This document shows positions 54,788 through 63,897 of a stretch of 64,000 nt of DNA, piece after piece. A program made the position numbers and the translations under genes. The notes under the pieces are model-generated. The model was not told the DNA's origin and made no database searches. It worked only from the letters and a program-made list of their open reading frames with translations. The stretch comes from Liquorilactobacillus oeni DSM 19972 (GTDB lineage Bacteria > Bacillota > Bacilli > Lactobacillales > Lactobacillaceae), in contig NZ_AZEH01000039.1 of NCBI RefSeq assembly GCF_001436275.1, positions 487,336-551,335 of the forward strand, read 5' to 3'. How positions within the stretch are numbered: the stretch's first letter is position 1; every line of letters starts with the position of its first letter.

Positions 54788-55174
54788 TTGATAAAATTAT
54801 ATACAGATGCCGCTACAAAAGGGAACCCTGGCCCGAGTAGCGCAGGGGTACTAATAATCTCACAGGGAAAACAACAGCAATTTTCTTTTGCTCTTTCTCC
54901 CAGCTCAAATCATGAAGCAGAATTTAATGCCGCTATCATGGGCTGGAAAAAAGTCGCTGAATTATTTGGTACAAAAGAAACAATTCTATTCTTTAGCGAT
55001 AGCAAGATCGTTATGGATAGTATTGCAAAAAAATATTCTAAAAGCTACCCTCATCTACTAAAAAAACTGCTGAAGCTGCAGAAAAACTATTCATTGGTCA
55101 TTAACCGCTGGATTCCTGAAAAAGAAAATCACGGTGCTCATACCTTAGCACTACAGAAACTGCATCAGCTCTAG
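54788..55174 (+). CDS. ribonuclease HI-family protein
   Basis: This 128-residue RNase H-fold protein starts with TTG behind AAGGAG. Active-site residues D7 (YTDAATKGNPG), E43 or E45 (NHEAEF) and D71 (FSDSK) are present. The last carboxylate, normally Asp in a ADxLA-like motif, is His (GAHTLA), so activity may be altered. It may remove RNA from RNA-DNA hybrids. It is close to ebsA but divergent from it. Confidence 0.85.
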   Translation: MIKLYTDAATKGNPGPSSAGVLIISQGKQQQFSFALSPSSNHEAEFNAAIMGWKKVAELFGTKETILFFSDSKIVMDSIAKKYSKSYPHLLKKLLKLQKNYSLVINRWIPEKENHGAHTLALQKLHQL

Positions 55175-55192
55175 CCTTTTATATAGCGACTA

Positions 55193-55240
55193 TAAAAAAA
55201 CGAAAGACGGGTCAAAGCTCTCCCCCTGCCCTTCGTTTTT
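55193..55240. terminator. bidirectional terminator between RNase HI-like gene and rlmL
   Basis: An AACGAA..GACGGG / CCCTGCCCTTCGTT stem flanked by A7 on the left and T5 on the right. The loop contains GGGTCAAAG, reminiscent of the dispersed repeat hairpin, but no tail follows. Confidence 0.75.
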
Positions 55241-55278
55241 GCTCTATTGTTTTCAAAAACTAATTAAATTGTCGGTAA

Positions 55279-56412
55279 CTATTTCTTTTTACGACGTCCC
55301 CAATATTGAAAAAGATCTGTTCTGATAGAACCATTATAGAGTTTACGTCTTTTTGTTGCACGCTGTCCATAAAAAGTCTCAAATTGCAGATCACTGGTCA
55401 AAATATACTTGCTCCATGAGGTCAATGGCCGATAAACGTCTCCCATTTGACGGTAAAGCTCACGTGCGGCCTCTTGATCGCTTAAACGTTCACCATAAGG
55501 AGGATTAGCAACAATTACACCATTTTCCAGATCAGTTTTAAAATCCTTAACAGCCAGCTGTTTAAAGCGCACATTATGCAAAAGACCAGCTTCCTGTGCA
55601 TTCAGACGGGAAATATCAATCATCTTGCCATCAATGTCGTAACCCCTTATATCAAGTTCACGGTCATAATCCGCTTGAGCATCCGCGGATGCACGAACTT
55701 CTTGTGCTAATTCCTGTGGCATATTAGTCCAAGTTTCACAAATGAAGTCACGATTGAACCCTGGCGCAATATTGTGTCCAATCAACGCGGCCTCTAGTGG
55801 AATCGTGCCTGAACCGCAGACCGGATCTACAAATGTTTTTTCGGGGTACCAGTGTGCCAGTAAAACCAAAGCTGCTGCCATATTTTCTTTTAAAGGAGCC
55901 GGTCCTTTTTCTACACGGTAACCACGTTTAAAAAGGCTTGAACCGCTTGTATCTAGGGTCAAAAGCACCTGGTCTTTGTTAAGTGCTACTTCTAGCGGAT
56001 ACTTTGCACCAGTTTCAGGTAGACGGGTTCTTCTATGGTAAACAGTACTCATTTTGTCAACAATCGCTTTTTTTACAATTGATTGCACATCGGGAACGCT
56101 GAAAAGCTTTGATTTTTGCGATTTGCCTTCCACAGGGAAAGCGGCATCTAAAGGTAAATATTCATCCCAAGGCAATGCCTTAACTTTTTCAAAAAGTTCT
56201 TCAAAAGAAGTTGCTCTAAAGTCCGCAACAATAATTTTTACTCTATCCGCTGTCCGTAACCAAAGATTGGTTTGCAATATATCTTCAAAGGTTCCTTGAA
56301 AACGTGCTCTGCCATTTTCCACCTGTGTTTCATATCCAAGATGCCGCAATTCATTTCCGACTAAGCCCTCTATTCCAGAAGCCGCAGTTGCCAACAACTC
56401 ATATTTTTTCAT
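55279..56412 (-). CDS. rlmL: THUMP-domain 23S rRNA guanine methyltransferase (RlmL/YpsC)
   Basis: The 377-residue protein starts MKKYELLATAASG, as in homologues. The ATG at 56424 sits directly on the AAGGA and is rejected. An N-terminal ferredoxin-like plus THUMP region (1-160) is followed by a Rossmann methyltransferase with SAM motif DPVCGSGTIPLEAAL and catalytic NPPYGERL. It methylates N2 of guanine in 23S rRNA, the exact site being inferred from the family. It follows rnpB as in other Firmicutes. Confidence 0.92.
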   Translation of the reverse strand: MKKYELLATAASGIEGLVGNELRHLGYETQVENGRARFQGTFEDILQTNLWLRTADRVKIIVADFRATSFEELFEKVKALPWDEYLPLDAAFPVEGKSQKSKLFSVPDVQSIVKKAIVDKMSTVYHRRTRLPETGAKYPLEVALNKDQVLLTLDTSGSSLFKRGYRVEKGPAPLKENMAAALVLLAHWYPEKTFVDPVCGSGTIPLEAALIGHNIAPGFNRDFICETWTNMPQELAQEVRASADAQADYDRELDIRGYDIDGKMIDISRLNAQEAGLLHNVRFKQLAVKDFKTDLENGVIVANPPYGERLSDQEAARELYRQMGDVYRPLTSWSKYILTSDLQFETFYGQRATKRRKLYNGSIRTDLFQYWGRRKKK

Positions 56413-56445
56413 TTTGTATGTCATTCCTTCATTTATTTTTCAAAA

Positions 56446-56482
56446 GAAAAAGGCTAGGAATATCCGAAAATACTCCTAACCA
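56446..56482 (-). terminator. terminator of rnpB
   Basis: Minus-strand GGTTAGGAGTAT-TTTCGG-ATATTCCTAGCC followed by TTTTTC. It lies just after the P1 helix of the RNase P RNA. Confidence 0.85.
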
Positions 56483-56484
56483 GT

Positions 56485-56875
56485 CCTGTGATGAAGTCCT
56501 CTATAAGCCACGTTCCGTACGTCATCCGGTTCAGGAAACCGAAATCGGTGGTAATCATCTATCTCCAGGCAAAATGCCTGCCCCCATGATTAGTTCATTT
56601 CCGTCATGAAGCGCCCCTACCAAAGTTTGGGTTACCTGCTCGCGGGGTTTACCTCGTTCCACCAATATCGTTTCCGATATTGTTTCGTCACTGTGGCACT
56701 TTTCAAAACTACTAAAGCATAGTCAAACCTTAGCTTTTTTGTCTGCCGTTACCATAAAGGTACCTTGCCTTATTTTTTCAGCAAGCACGATCACTACAAG
56801 CATCTCAGCTTGTGCAAGCTTGGACTTTCCTCAGTCTGCATAAAGCAAACCGCGATTACCAGAAAACTTCATCAA
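56485..56875 (-). ncRNA. rnpB: RNase P RNA, bacterial type B
   Basis: This is the catalytic RNA of RNase P, which trims tRNA 5' ends. On the minus strand GAGGAAAGTCCAAGC, GAAAGTGCCACAGTGACGAA, GGTAAACCCCGCGAGCAGG, CCCAAACTTTGGTAGGGG and AGATAGATGATTACC match the conserved CR regions of the Bacillus rnpB closely. P1 forms from GATGAAGTTTTCT and AGAGGACTTCATC. The length of about 390 nt and the position between gpsB and rlmL fit. The end points are set from P1 and could be off by several bases. Confidence 0.95.
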
Positions 56876-56890
56876 AAATTATGCCAGTTA

Positions 56891-57232
56891 TTAGAAATGG
56901 CTCTCTTGATCCGTATCATTATTCAACTGAGCACCAAAGACATGCCGCTCAAGATTTGATAAACGTTTCAAGATATCCATATTCGTCACGTTGGATGTAG
57001 GATGGCTTGCTTGTCCACTCTTACCTACTGCAAGTTGCTTGGTAAGCTCATCTACCTTGCTGACGAGACGATCATTTTCCATCTGCAAGCGCTGTGTTTC
57101 TTTAGAATACGTCTCATAATCCTTGATTACATCATCAAGGAATTCATCCACATCTGCAGGATCATAGCCACGCATTTTAGGTTTGAAGTTCTTATTTACA
57201 ATGTCTTTAGGCGTGAAATTTATCTTATCCAC
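56891..57232 (-). CDS. gpsB: cell division regulator GpsB
   Basis: This 113-residue DivIVA-like coiled-coil protein connects septal and lateral peptidoglycan synthesis and shuttles class A PBPs such as the one at 58623. The N-terminal domain has [21 protein letters not shown] (central residues, about 21-41), followed by the coiled coil, a linker, and the C-terminal [16 protein letters not shown] trimerisation segment. Start at GTG 57232 (GAGGTG at 7 nt); the longer reading begins inside the ribosome binding site. Confidence 0.95.
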   Translation of the reverse strand: MDKINFTPKDIVNKNFKPKMRGYDPADVDEFLDDVIKDYETYSKETQRLQMENDRLVSKVDELTKQLAVGKSGQASHPTSNVTNMDILKRLSNLERHVFGAQLNNDTDQESHF

Positions 57233-57299
57233 AGAAATGCACCTCATATTCTCTAGAAAACTAACTTCGTAACTTTTTTAATTATACCAAAGTTTCTTA

Positions 57300-57866
57300 T
57301 TATTGCAAACCATTATCTCTTTTTCTCTCAATAAATTCTCTAGCACTTGTTTCCAACCAGTCCATATCAATTAAAGTTAAAGGGTAGTCGTGTGTTTCTT
57401 GGTATTTTTTTACTGCTTCATAAGGATACTTGGTCTTTCCTTCGTATTCAGGATCATACACAAAAACTGCTCCTTCAGTATGGGCCAGCATGAATTCCTG
57501 CCAATTACGCAGCTGATGCGGGCTTTTGTAAGGGTCTGTACTGATGCTTGCCGAAAAAGAAACAGCCTGCTTAATTACTTGATACTTCGCTTGTTTATCC
57601 TCACGCCAATTCTGTTCAAACTCTTGATACGGCAGCATCATTGCAGTTTTTAATTCAGGATAATCCTTTTTAAGTTCATTTGCAGTTTCCAATCCCCACT
57701 GTTCTATTCCAAGCTGCCCACCGGCTAAAATCCATTCAAGTCCATTTTCCGTTAACTTTTGGAGCAGGTATTCTTTTAAAGTATTTTTAATAACCTCGAT
57801 TTTAGGATCAGATTCTTTGAAAATGTTCAGCTCGTAGCTACGGTAGCCTGACAACCAGATTTTCAT
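57300..57866 (-). CDS. ypsA: DUF1273 / YpsA-family SLOG protein
   Basis: This 188-residue Rossmann-like protein has the YpsA start MKIWLSGYRSYELNIF and the AGGQLGIEQWGLETA loop of the SLOG superfamily, which binds nucleotides or NAD-derived ligands. B. subtilis YpsA affects cell division, and the gene next to gpsB fits this. Its biochemical role is unresolved. GGAGGAAAGAGGAGA precedes the ATG. Confidence 0.9.
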   Translation of the reverse strand: MKIWLSGYRSYELNIFKESDPKIEVIKNTLKEYLLQKLTENGLEWILAGGQLGIEQWGLETANELKKDYPELKTAMMLPYQEFEQNWREDKQAKYQVIKQAVSFSASISTDPYKSPHQLRNWQEFMLAHTEGAVFVYDPEYEGKTKYPYEAVKKYQETHDYPLTLIDMDWLETSAREFIERKRDNGLQ

Positions 57867-58000
57867 TCTCCTCTTTCCTCCTTTAATATCATATCCATTA
57901 TATAGTATAAGAAAAATACCCCATCAGCAAGCACGCCTTCAGAGGGCTTTTGCCAAGTATGAATGATGTTGGTATAATAAGTCGAATGGAGTGATGGAGC

Positions 58001-58630
58001 ATGGTCATCAGATATCCGAACGGCCAAAATTATAAACCGGCTTCTGTAAAAAAAAGCCGAAAAAATAATAATGTTATTTTTGGTAATCGCGGCATGTCGC
58101 TTGAAGAAGAGCTAAATCAAAGCAATACTTATTATCTGCACCGAGAGATTGCCGTGGTTCATAAAAAACCCATCCCGATTCAATTAGTGCAGGTTGATTA
58201 CCCTAAACGCAGTGCTGCAGTTATCAAAGAAGCCTACTTTAAGCAGGCTTCTACGACAGATTACAACGGCGTATATCATGGGTATTATATTGACTTCGAA
58301 GCCAAAGAGACACGCAGCAAAACATCCTTTCCGCTCAATAACTTCCATGAGCATCAAGTTGAACACATGAAAGCTTGTGTTAGGCAAGGAGGGATTTGTT
58401 TTACTATTATTAAGTTTTGTGCAACTCAGGAACTTTTTTTGCTTCCGGTCGCAACTTTACTTAAGTATTGGGACAACCAAGGCCATGGCCGCAAATCAAT
58501 TCCAAAAAAGGTAATTGCAACAACCGGCTTTCCGATTATATATCATGTCCAGCCGCTTGTTCCCTATTTAGCCTGCGTAGACAAGCTGATTGAAAATCTT
58601 CATACTACAAAAGGAGTAAGTCATGAGTAA
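58001..58630 (+). CDS. recU: Holliday junction resolvase RecU
   Basis: The 209-residue resolvase cuts four-way DNA junctions in recombination and chromosome segregation. It begins VIRYPNGQNY and has the conserved NRGMSLEEELNQSN, TTDYNGVYHG, YIDFEAKETRSKTSFPL (metal-binding D/E/K) and HQVEHM segments in order. It is coupled to pbp1A through an 8-bp overlap, the standard recU-ponA arrangement. Confidence 0.95.
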   Translation: MVIRYPNGQNYKPASVKKSRKNNNVIFGNRGMSLEEELNQSNTYYLHREIAVVHKKPIPIQLVQVDYPKRSAAVIKEAYFKQASTTDYNGVYHGYYIDFEAKETRSKTSFPLNNFHEHQVEHMKACVRQGGICFTIIKFCATQELFLLPVATLLKYWDNQGHGRKSIPKKVIATTGFPIIYHVQPLVPYLACVDKLIENLHTTKGVSHE

Positions 58631-60932
58631 TAAAGACCCTAAACTCTCACGGGTTGCACGTCGAAAGCAAAACGTGAGGAAAAACAAACCGCAAGGTAAA
58701 TTTAAAAAAATTTTTAAAAGAAGTTTACTGACCCTGCTGATAGTAATTGAAGTTGCAGTTGCTTTAGGAGCAACCATCTTTTTTGTCTATGCCAAGAGTG
58801 CCCCTGCTCTGACAGAAAAGGCGCTCACCAGTGCAGGATCAACTGTACTTTATGACTCAGAAGGCAAAAAAATTGTCAGTCTGGGAGCACAAAATCGCCA
58901 GTATGTAGACAGTAAGGATATTCCCCAAACTTTAAAAGATGCTGTTGTTTCAATTGAAGACCGGCGTTTCTACAAACATCATGGAGTTGACCCTGTCAGA
59001 ATCTTAGGAGCAGCTGTATCCAATGTATCAGGTTCTTCTGGACTTCAAGGCGGCAGTACCCTTGATCAGCAGTTGATAAAACTATCTTTTTTCTCAACTA
59101 AACGTTCTGATCAAACATTCAAACGTAAGGCACAAGAAGCCTGGTTAGCACTGAAGATGGATAATACTTACAGCAAAGAACAGATCCTAACCTTTTATGT
59201 TAACAAGGTCTTCATGGGGGATAGCACCTACGGGATGCAGACTGCTGCACATTATTATTATGGCAGATCCCTCAGTAAGCTTGACCTAGCACAAACGGCC
59301 CTAATTGCCGGGATACCGAATGCACCTTCCAGCTATAATCCAATTTCAAATGCAAAATTAGCAACACAGCGCCGCAACGAGGTTTTGGATGCGATGGTTG
59401 AAAATAAAAAAATTACGTCTGCACAGGCTAGTCAAGCTAAACAAGAAGATGTTACAAAGGATTTAGTACAAAACCATAGTGCTACTCAGACCACTGAAAA
59501 GGCAAAAATTGCTGATCCTTATATCAAACAAGTTATTCAAGAGGCCCGTAGCAAGGGATACGACCCTTATAACAACAGCCTTAAAATTTACACTAATCTG
59601 AATATGAAAGCACAGAAACGCCTATATAATCTTGCTAATAACACTGCTGAAATCAATTATCCAGATGATAAAATTCAAGTTGCTTCTACAGTTGTCGATC
59701 CTAACAACGGTAAAATTGTAGCAATGATCGGCGGTCGAAAAAGCGGGGATGTGACATACGGTTTAAACAGGGCTGTTCAAACTGACAGAACTAATGGTTC
59801 AACTGCAAAACCGCTGATGGATTACGGACCTGCAATCGAATATCTCAGCTGGGCAACCTATCATCAACTTAAAGATACGAAATACATTTATCCGGGAACA
59901 AATATTGAGCTTTCTGATTTTGATCATCAACACTTAGGAACAATGACGATGCGCAGTGCGTTAACACAGTCGCGCAACATTCCTGCAATTAGAGCGTTAG
60001 AAGCAGTCGGTATTACCAAGGCCCAGAATTTTGTCAACAAGTTAGGATTCAAATATGATAAAACACTTGAATTTCAAAATGGAATTGGTTTACCGTCTTC
60101 TACACTCCAAAATGCTGCAGCTTATGCAGCTTTTGCAAATGGCGGTACTTATTATAAACCTACTTACATCAATAGCATTGAAACAGCTGATGGAGAAACC
60201 AAGACATATTCAAGTGAAGGCACACAGGCTATGCAGTCTTCTACAGCCTATATGATTACTGATATGTTGAAAAATGTTATCAACACTTCCCAAGGAACTG
60301 GACGTTATGCTGATATCAGCGGTTTGTATCAAGCCGGAAAAACCGGTACCAACAGTTATCCCGCTGATATTGCTGCTAAGTTTCCTTCTTCTGCTGATAT
60401 GGACTCTTGGTTTAACGGCTACACAAAGCATTACTCAATCTCTGTATGGGTAGGATACGATCATCCTTATGAGACCGGTAATTATTTAACTGCCGATTCT
60501 GCAAGGATTGCTTCTTACTTCTACAAGTATGCAATGGAGTCTCTTTCAGAAGGAAAAACCAATACTGATTGGGAAAAGCCGAGCAATGTTTATACAAAAA
60601 CAGTGAATGGTATTCGCGAATTGTATCTCGCCGGTTCTCCTGAACCAGTTCCCGACTCAGATTCAAGCAGTTCTTCAAACAGTGAAAGCTCAAGTTCCAG
60701 TTCTAGTTCGAGCTCAAGTTCCAGTTCTAGTTCGAGTTCAAGCTCAAGTTCAAGTTCCAGTTCAGAACCTTCCTCTTCTGAACCATCAAGCAGTGAATTA
60801 CCATCTGAACCTGAGTCTCAAAGTTCAGAAAGTTCATCGTCTTCGCAAAATTCTAATCCTTCTTCATCAGAACCATCACAACTATCAAGCAGTGAACCTT
60901 CATCCTCTTCAAATTCTTCATCAACGCCTTAA
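58623..60932 (+). CDS. pbp1A: class A penicillin-binding protein 1A
   Basis: This 769-residue bifunctional peptidoglycan synthase has a basic cytoplasmic N-terminus, a membrane helix (about 34-57), a GT51 domain (catalytic E112 in EDRRFYKHHG, then GGSTLDQQL) and a transpeptidase domain (S393 and K396 in STAKP, SRN, KTGTN). The C-terminus from about 676 is a Ser-rich tail, including an unbroken run of over 25 serines and many SSEP repeats. The tail codons form TTCCAG/TTCAAG-like hexamer repeats. Translation is coupled to recU. AAGGAGTAAGTC precedes the ATG. Confidence 0.95.
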   Translation: MSNKDPKLSRVARRKQNVRKNKPQGKFKKIFKRSLLTLLIVIEVAVALGATIFFVYAKSAPALTEKALTSAGSTVLYDSEGKKIVSLGAQNRQYVDSKDIPQTLKDAVVSIEDRRFYKHHGVDPVRILGAAVSNVSGSSGLQGGSTLDQQLIKLSFFSTKRSDQTFKRKAQEAWLALKMDNTYSKEQILTFYVNKVFMGDSTYGMQTAAHYYYGRSLSKLDLAQTALIAGIPNAPSSYNPISNAKLATQRRNEVLDAMVENKKITSAQASQAKQEDVTKDLVQNHSATQTTEKAKIADPYIKQVIQEARSKGYDPYNNSLKIYTNLNMKAQKRLYNLANNTAEINYPDDKIQVASTVVDPNNGKIVAMIGGRKSGDVTYGLNRAVQTDRTNGSTAKPLMDYGPAIEYLSWATYHQLKDTKYIYPGTNIELSDFDHQHLGTMTMRSALTQSRNIPAIRALEAVGITKAQNFVNKLGFKYDKTLEFQNGIGLPSSTLQNAAAYAAFANGGTYYKPTYINSIETADGETKTYSSEGTQAMQSSTAYMITDMLKNVINTSQGTGRYADISGLYQAGKTGTNSYPADIAAKFPSSADMDSWFNGYTKHYSISVWVGYDHPYETGNYLTADSARIASYFYKYAMESLSEGKTNTDWEKPSNVYTKTVNGIRELYLAGSPEPVPDSDSSSSSNSESSSSSSSSSSSSSSSSSSSSSSSSSSEPSSSEPSSSELPSEPESQSSESSSSSQNSNPSSSEPSQLSSSEPSSSSNSSSTP
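60688..60765 (+). repeat. hexanucleotide tract encoding the poly-Ser run of PBP1A
   Basis: Degenerate AGTTCN units (AGTTCC, AGTTCT, AGTTCG, AGCTCA) in near-perfect 6-bp periodicity. Gain or loss of units keeps the frame and would change tail length. Confidence 0.8.
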
Positions 60933-60944
60933 TTAAACAGCTTT

Positions 60945-60993
60945 AAAAATAAGCCTCTGAGAGCAGCTGCAACTCTCAGAGGCTTATTTTTTT
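60945..60993 (+). terminator. terminator of pbp1A
   Basis: The perfect AAAATAAGCCTCTGAGAG / CTCTCAGAGGCTTATTTT hairpin with a 9-nt loop is followed by TTT. It also ends the convergent aldo/keto reductase transcript. Confidence 0.9.
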
Positions 60994-60999
60994 AATCAG

Positions 61000-61169
61000 G
61001 TACTGGGTCAACCCTTATATTTTGGCTCATTTTTTGTACTCTCTTGCAGTTTCCATAATTAACACGTTTCAATAGCCAGTCTTTTCCGCTTAACCACGGA
61101 TTACTTATAGTCAAATTCGAACTATGTTCGTAATTCGCAGTTAATGCTTAAAATCTAGCGACTATTGGC
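61000..61169 (+). repeat. dispersed intergenic repeat, near full-length copy
   Basis: CTGGGTCAA..TTTTGGCTCA hairpin, then CTCTTGCAGTTTCC, TTAACACGTTTCAATAGCCAG, CTTTTCCGCTTAACCACGG, the palindrome TATAGTC..GAACTATG with TTAC/GTAA flanks, and GCGACTATTGGC. It is the closest match to 22020-22213. It lies between the convergent pbp1A and aldo/keto reductase genes. Confidence 0.9.
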
Positions 61170-61172
61170 TAA

Positions 61173-62021
61173 TCAGCGAATGGCAAGTGGTTCTTTAACC
61201 TTAGGCTCAGGAAAGGCTTGCTCTAACAACTGAAGATCTTCTTCAGTCAATTCAAGGTTGCCTGCTTCTATGTTAGCTTTCATGTGAGCAGGGTTACTCG
61301 TTTGCGGAATAGCTATGGTTGTTTTATTGCGAATTGTCCAAGCTAATAGTACCTGCTGAACTGATACTTGGTATTTTTCAGCAATCTTTCGCACTTTAGT
61401 GTCTTTTATCATTTGCGAATCTGATGTTCGATATCCACCTAACGGGCTGTAAGCAATCAATGGAATTTCGTGCGCTTGCTGCCATTTTACCAAATCGTAA
61501 TCAATTCCACGATTTCCTAGATTGTAAAGGTCTTCATTTGCAGCTACCATATTTCCGTTTGGCAAGGACCAAAGTTCCTTCATATCCGAAGTATCAAAGT
61601 TAGAGACACCCCATGAACGAATCTTCCCCTTTTCAACTAAACGCTGCAATTCATTAACCGTTTCTGAAAGCGGAAATTTCCCCCGCCAATGATAAAGATA
61701 AAGGTCGAGATAAGCAGTGCCTAAACGATCCAGACTGGCATCTAGACTATGCTCCATTCGCTCAACAGATGCATTATTAGGTAAAACTTTGGAAATCAGA
61801 AAAAGCTTATCACGATCGTAAGTCAAAAGCGCCTTTTTTAATAAAGATTCAGACTTGCCATTTCCATACATTTCGGCAGTATCAATTACATCGGCCCCCG
61901 CATCAATTCCTGCACGGATGGCAGCAATTTCACTTTGTTCTTCTGCAGGATTATCGCCCATATGCCAAGTTCCAATTCCAATAGCTGAAACTTTTCGACC
62001 TGCAAGTTTAATTTTCTTCAT
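61173..62021 (-). CDS. aldo/keto reductase
   Basis: This 282-residue NADPH-dependent reductase has a TIM barrel and the catalytic tetrad D47, Y52, K78 and H111. The cofactor region (IAIPQTSNPAHMKANIEA) is near the C-terminus. It resembles the YeaE/DkgA group that reduces small aldehydes and keto compounds. The physiological substrate is unknown. It is a single gene with a repeat copy on each side. Confidence 0.92.
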   Translation of the reverse strand: MKKIKLAGRKVSAIGIGTWHMGDNPAEEQSEIAAIRAGIDAGADVIDTAEMYGNGKSESLLKKALLTYDRDKLFLISKVLPNNASVERMEHSLDASLDRLGTAYLDLYLYHWRGKFPLSETVNELQRLVEKGKIRSWGVSNFDTSDMKELWSLPNGNMVAANEDLYNLGNRGIDYDLVKWQQAHEIPLIAYSPLGGYRTSDSQMIKDTKVRKIAEKYQVSVQQVLLAWTIRNKTTIAIPQTSNPAHMKANIEAGNLELTEEDLQLLEQAFPEPKVKEPLAIR

Positions 62022-62230
62022 ACTTGTCTTCTATCTCCTTTTTGCAATCGGCTAAATACACTCTTAAGAAATCATCGAATTTCCACGTTCATTCTAACAA
62101 ACTATTTTTTTCAAAACCACTCAGACAAACTGTCGCAAAAAATCACTTTAAAAAATCGCTAGACAACTACAGTTTCTGAAAATAAAACTACTTACAAAGT
62201 TGAAACTATGGTTAGTTCAAAACCAAAAAA
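62022..62230. other. gap between aldo/keto reductase gene and repeat copy
   Basis: This holds the ribosome binding site and promoter region of the aldo/keto reductase. I see no RNA or ORF. Confidence 0.35.
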
Positions 62231-62325
62231 AAACTGGGTCAAAAGTTACATTTTGACTCAGCCTTCTGTTTTAATTCTGCAATATGCGCACTAGTTGGGT
62301 CTCAATAGTCAGCTTTTTCCGCTTG
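62231..62325 (+). repeat. dispersed intergenic repeat, 3'-truncated copy
   Basis: An intact ACTGGGTCAAAA/TTTTGACTCAG hairpin, a shortened tail with TCTGCAATATGCGCACTAG, then TCTCAATAGTCAGC and TTTTTCCGCTTGAC, after which the family sequence stops. It lies 28 bp from the end of the histidine kinase gene. Confidence 0.85.
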
Positions 62326-62352
62326 ACAAGGATCCTTTATTGAAATAACAAC

Positions 62353-63897
62353 TCAGTCTTTTACAACCCTATTATCCTGCACCGTATCCTGCTCATTAAT
62401 TAACGGTAATGAGATCCGGAAAATGGAACCCTGTCCTAAAACACTTTCGACAGTCAACTGACCATGATAACCTTCAATCAAGCGCTGTGCAATAGATAGC
62501 CCTAAACCATTTCCGCCTGCATCCCGACTACGTGCTTTATCCACGCGGTAAAAGCGGTTAAAGACTCTTCCAATATCTTTTTGAGCAATTCCTTCACCAA
62601 AGTCTTGAACAGCAAGGTCAACGACCCGTGCATTTTTAGAAACTGATAAGTGGACTTCCTTACGTTTACGTGAATACTTAACTGCATTATCCATCAAGAT
62701 AATTAAAACTTGTTCCAAATGATTACGGTATATCTTAACAGGAGTTTTTCCGCCTAAATCATCATCAATTAAAAATACAAAATCCGGATGAATCATTTTA
62801 AAGTTATTGAAAACCTGCAGCGCAACCTCACGTGCATCCGTAATTTCCTTACCGAAATGAATCTCCACTTGTTCAGCACGTGAAAGATCCAGCATTTCTT
62901 GAACAAGACTCTTCATACGGGTAATTTCTTGCAGCGAGGCCGAAATAGATTCTGCAAGTACCTTAGGATCATCTTTCCCCCACCTGTTCAGCAATTCCAG
63001 ATGCCCTTGAATAATCGCAACCGGGGTCCGCAATTCATGGGAGACATCTTCTACAAACTGCTGCTGCTGTTCAATATAACGCTGCATTCTATCCAGCATA
63101 TTGTTGAATGTCCGGCTTAAGTCTGTCAGCTCATCATTATGAGCTACTAAAGGTACTCGAATGTCTGCAACCGGATCCCCTTCTTCTTCTCCATTAATCT
63201 TGCTGATAGTTTCATTAATATCATCAATAGGCCGTAAAAGCCAAGAAGCTAAAACATACCCTAAAATTGCACAGGCAAAAGCTGCTGTGATACCGAAAAC
63301 AATAAAAATCAAAAAAAGTTTTTGCCGTGTGTTATCATAATCCAACAGCCGATTAGTTACTTGAACATAACCGATAACTTTTCTAGTACTCCTAGAGACA
63401 ACGGATCGTCTTTCGACGTAGACATTTGTTCCGTCGCTTTTAACAACTTTACCTAAATCTGTTTCTTTAATATCAAATTTTACAGGTATTTTACGTGATG
63501 AAAAAACTTTCTGTCCATTTAAGTTGTATGCACCGACTCCGATATTCTTACGAGAAAAAGCTACAAAAACAGAGTTAGAATATAACTTTGAAGGTTCTCT
63601 TTGTTCTTGCTGACTGGTATTAACACCCGAACTGAGTTCTTGACGTGCATTGTCTTCAGTTAATTCAACGTCCAAGCTAGCAAGCCGGTTAGCAGCCACG
63701 GACAAAGCGTCAGAAGCATATTGCTGTTCTTGCCTTAACATCAAACTAGAAAAACTTTGAAATAGCAACGTAGCAAAAACTGAAAAAATCAATAAGACAC
63801 CTACAGCCGTTCCTACTGCCCATTTCAGCTTAAGTGAAAAACGTTTATTTTCTTTCTTCTCCCTTAAAGAAGCTACAAGGTTTTTTCTTTTTTTCAC
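62353..63897 (-). CDS. ArlS/CsrS-like sensor histidine kinase
   Basis: This 514-residue kinase has two membrane helices (about 28-50 and 193-220) enclosing an extracytoplasmic sensor domain, a HAMP domain (221-275), an H-box with H287 ([12 protein letters not shown]), and the N, G1 and G2 boxes ([25 protein letters not shown]). It starts at GTG 63897, overlapping the regulator stop by GTGA. The layout fits ArlS-type kinases of lactobacilli. The signal is unknown. Confidence 0.93.
   Translation of the reverse strand: MKKRKNLVASLREKKENKRFSLKLKWAVGTAVGVLLIFSVFATLLFQSFSSLMLRQEQQYASDALSVAANRLASLDVELTEDNARQELSSGVNTSQQEQREPSKLYSNSVFVAFSRKNIGVGAYNLNGQKVFSSRKIPVKFDIKETDLGKVVKSDGTNVYVERRSVVSRSTRKVIGYVQVTNRLLDYDNTRQKLFLIFIVFGITAAFACAILGYVLASWLLRPIDDINETISKINGEEEGDPVADIRVPLVAHNDELTDLSRTFNNMLDRMQRYIEQQQQFVEDVSHELRTPVAIIQGHLELLNRWGKDDPKVLAESISASLQEITRMKSLVQEMLDLSRAEQVEIHFGKEITDAREVALQVFNNFKMIHPDFVFLIDDDLGGKTPVKIYRNHLEQVLIILMDNAVKYSRKRKEVHLSVSKNARVVDLAVQDFGEGIAQKDIGRVFNRFYRVDKARSRDAGGNGLGLSIAQRLIEGYHGQLTVESVLGQGSIFRISLPLINEQDTVQDNRVVKD

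Noticed and set aside
56504-56609. Plus-strand ORF across the gpsB-rlmL gap
   Set aside because: The region matches the conserved RNase P RNA on the other strand.
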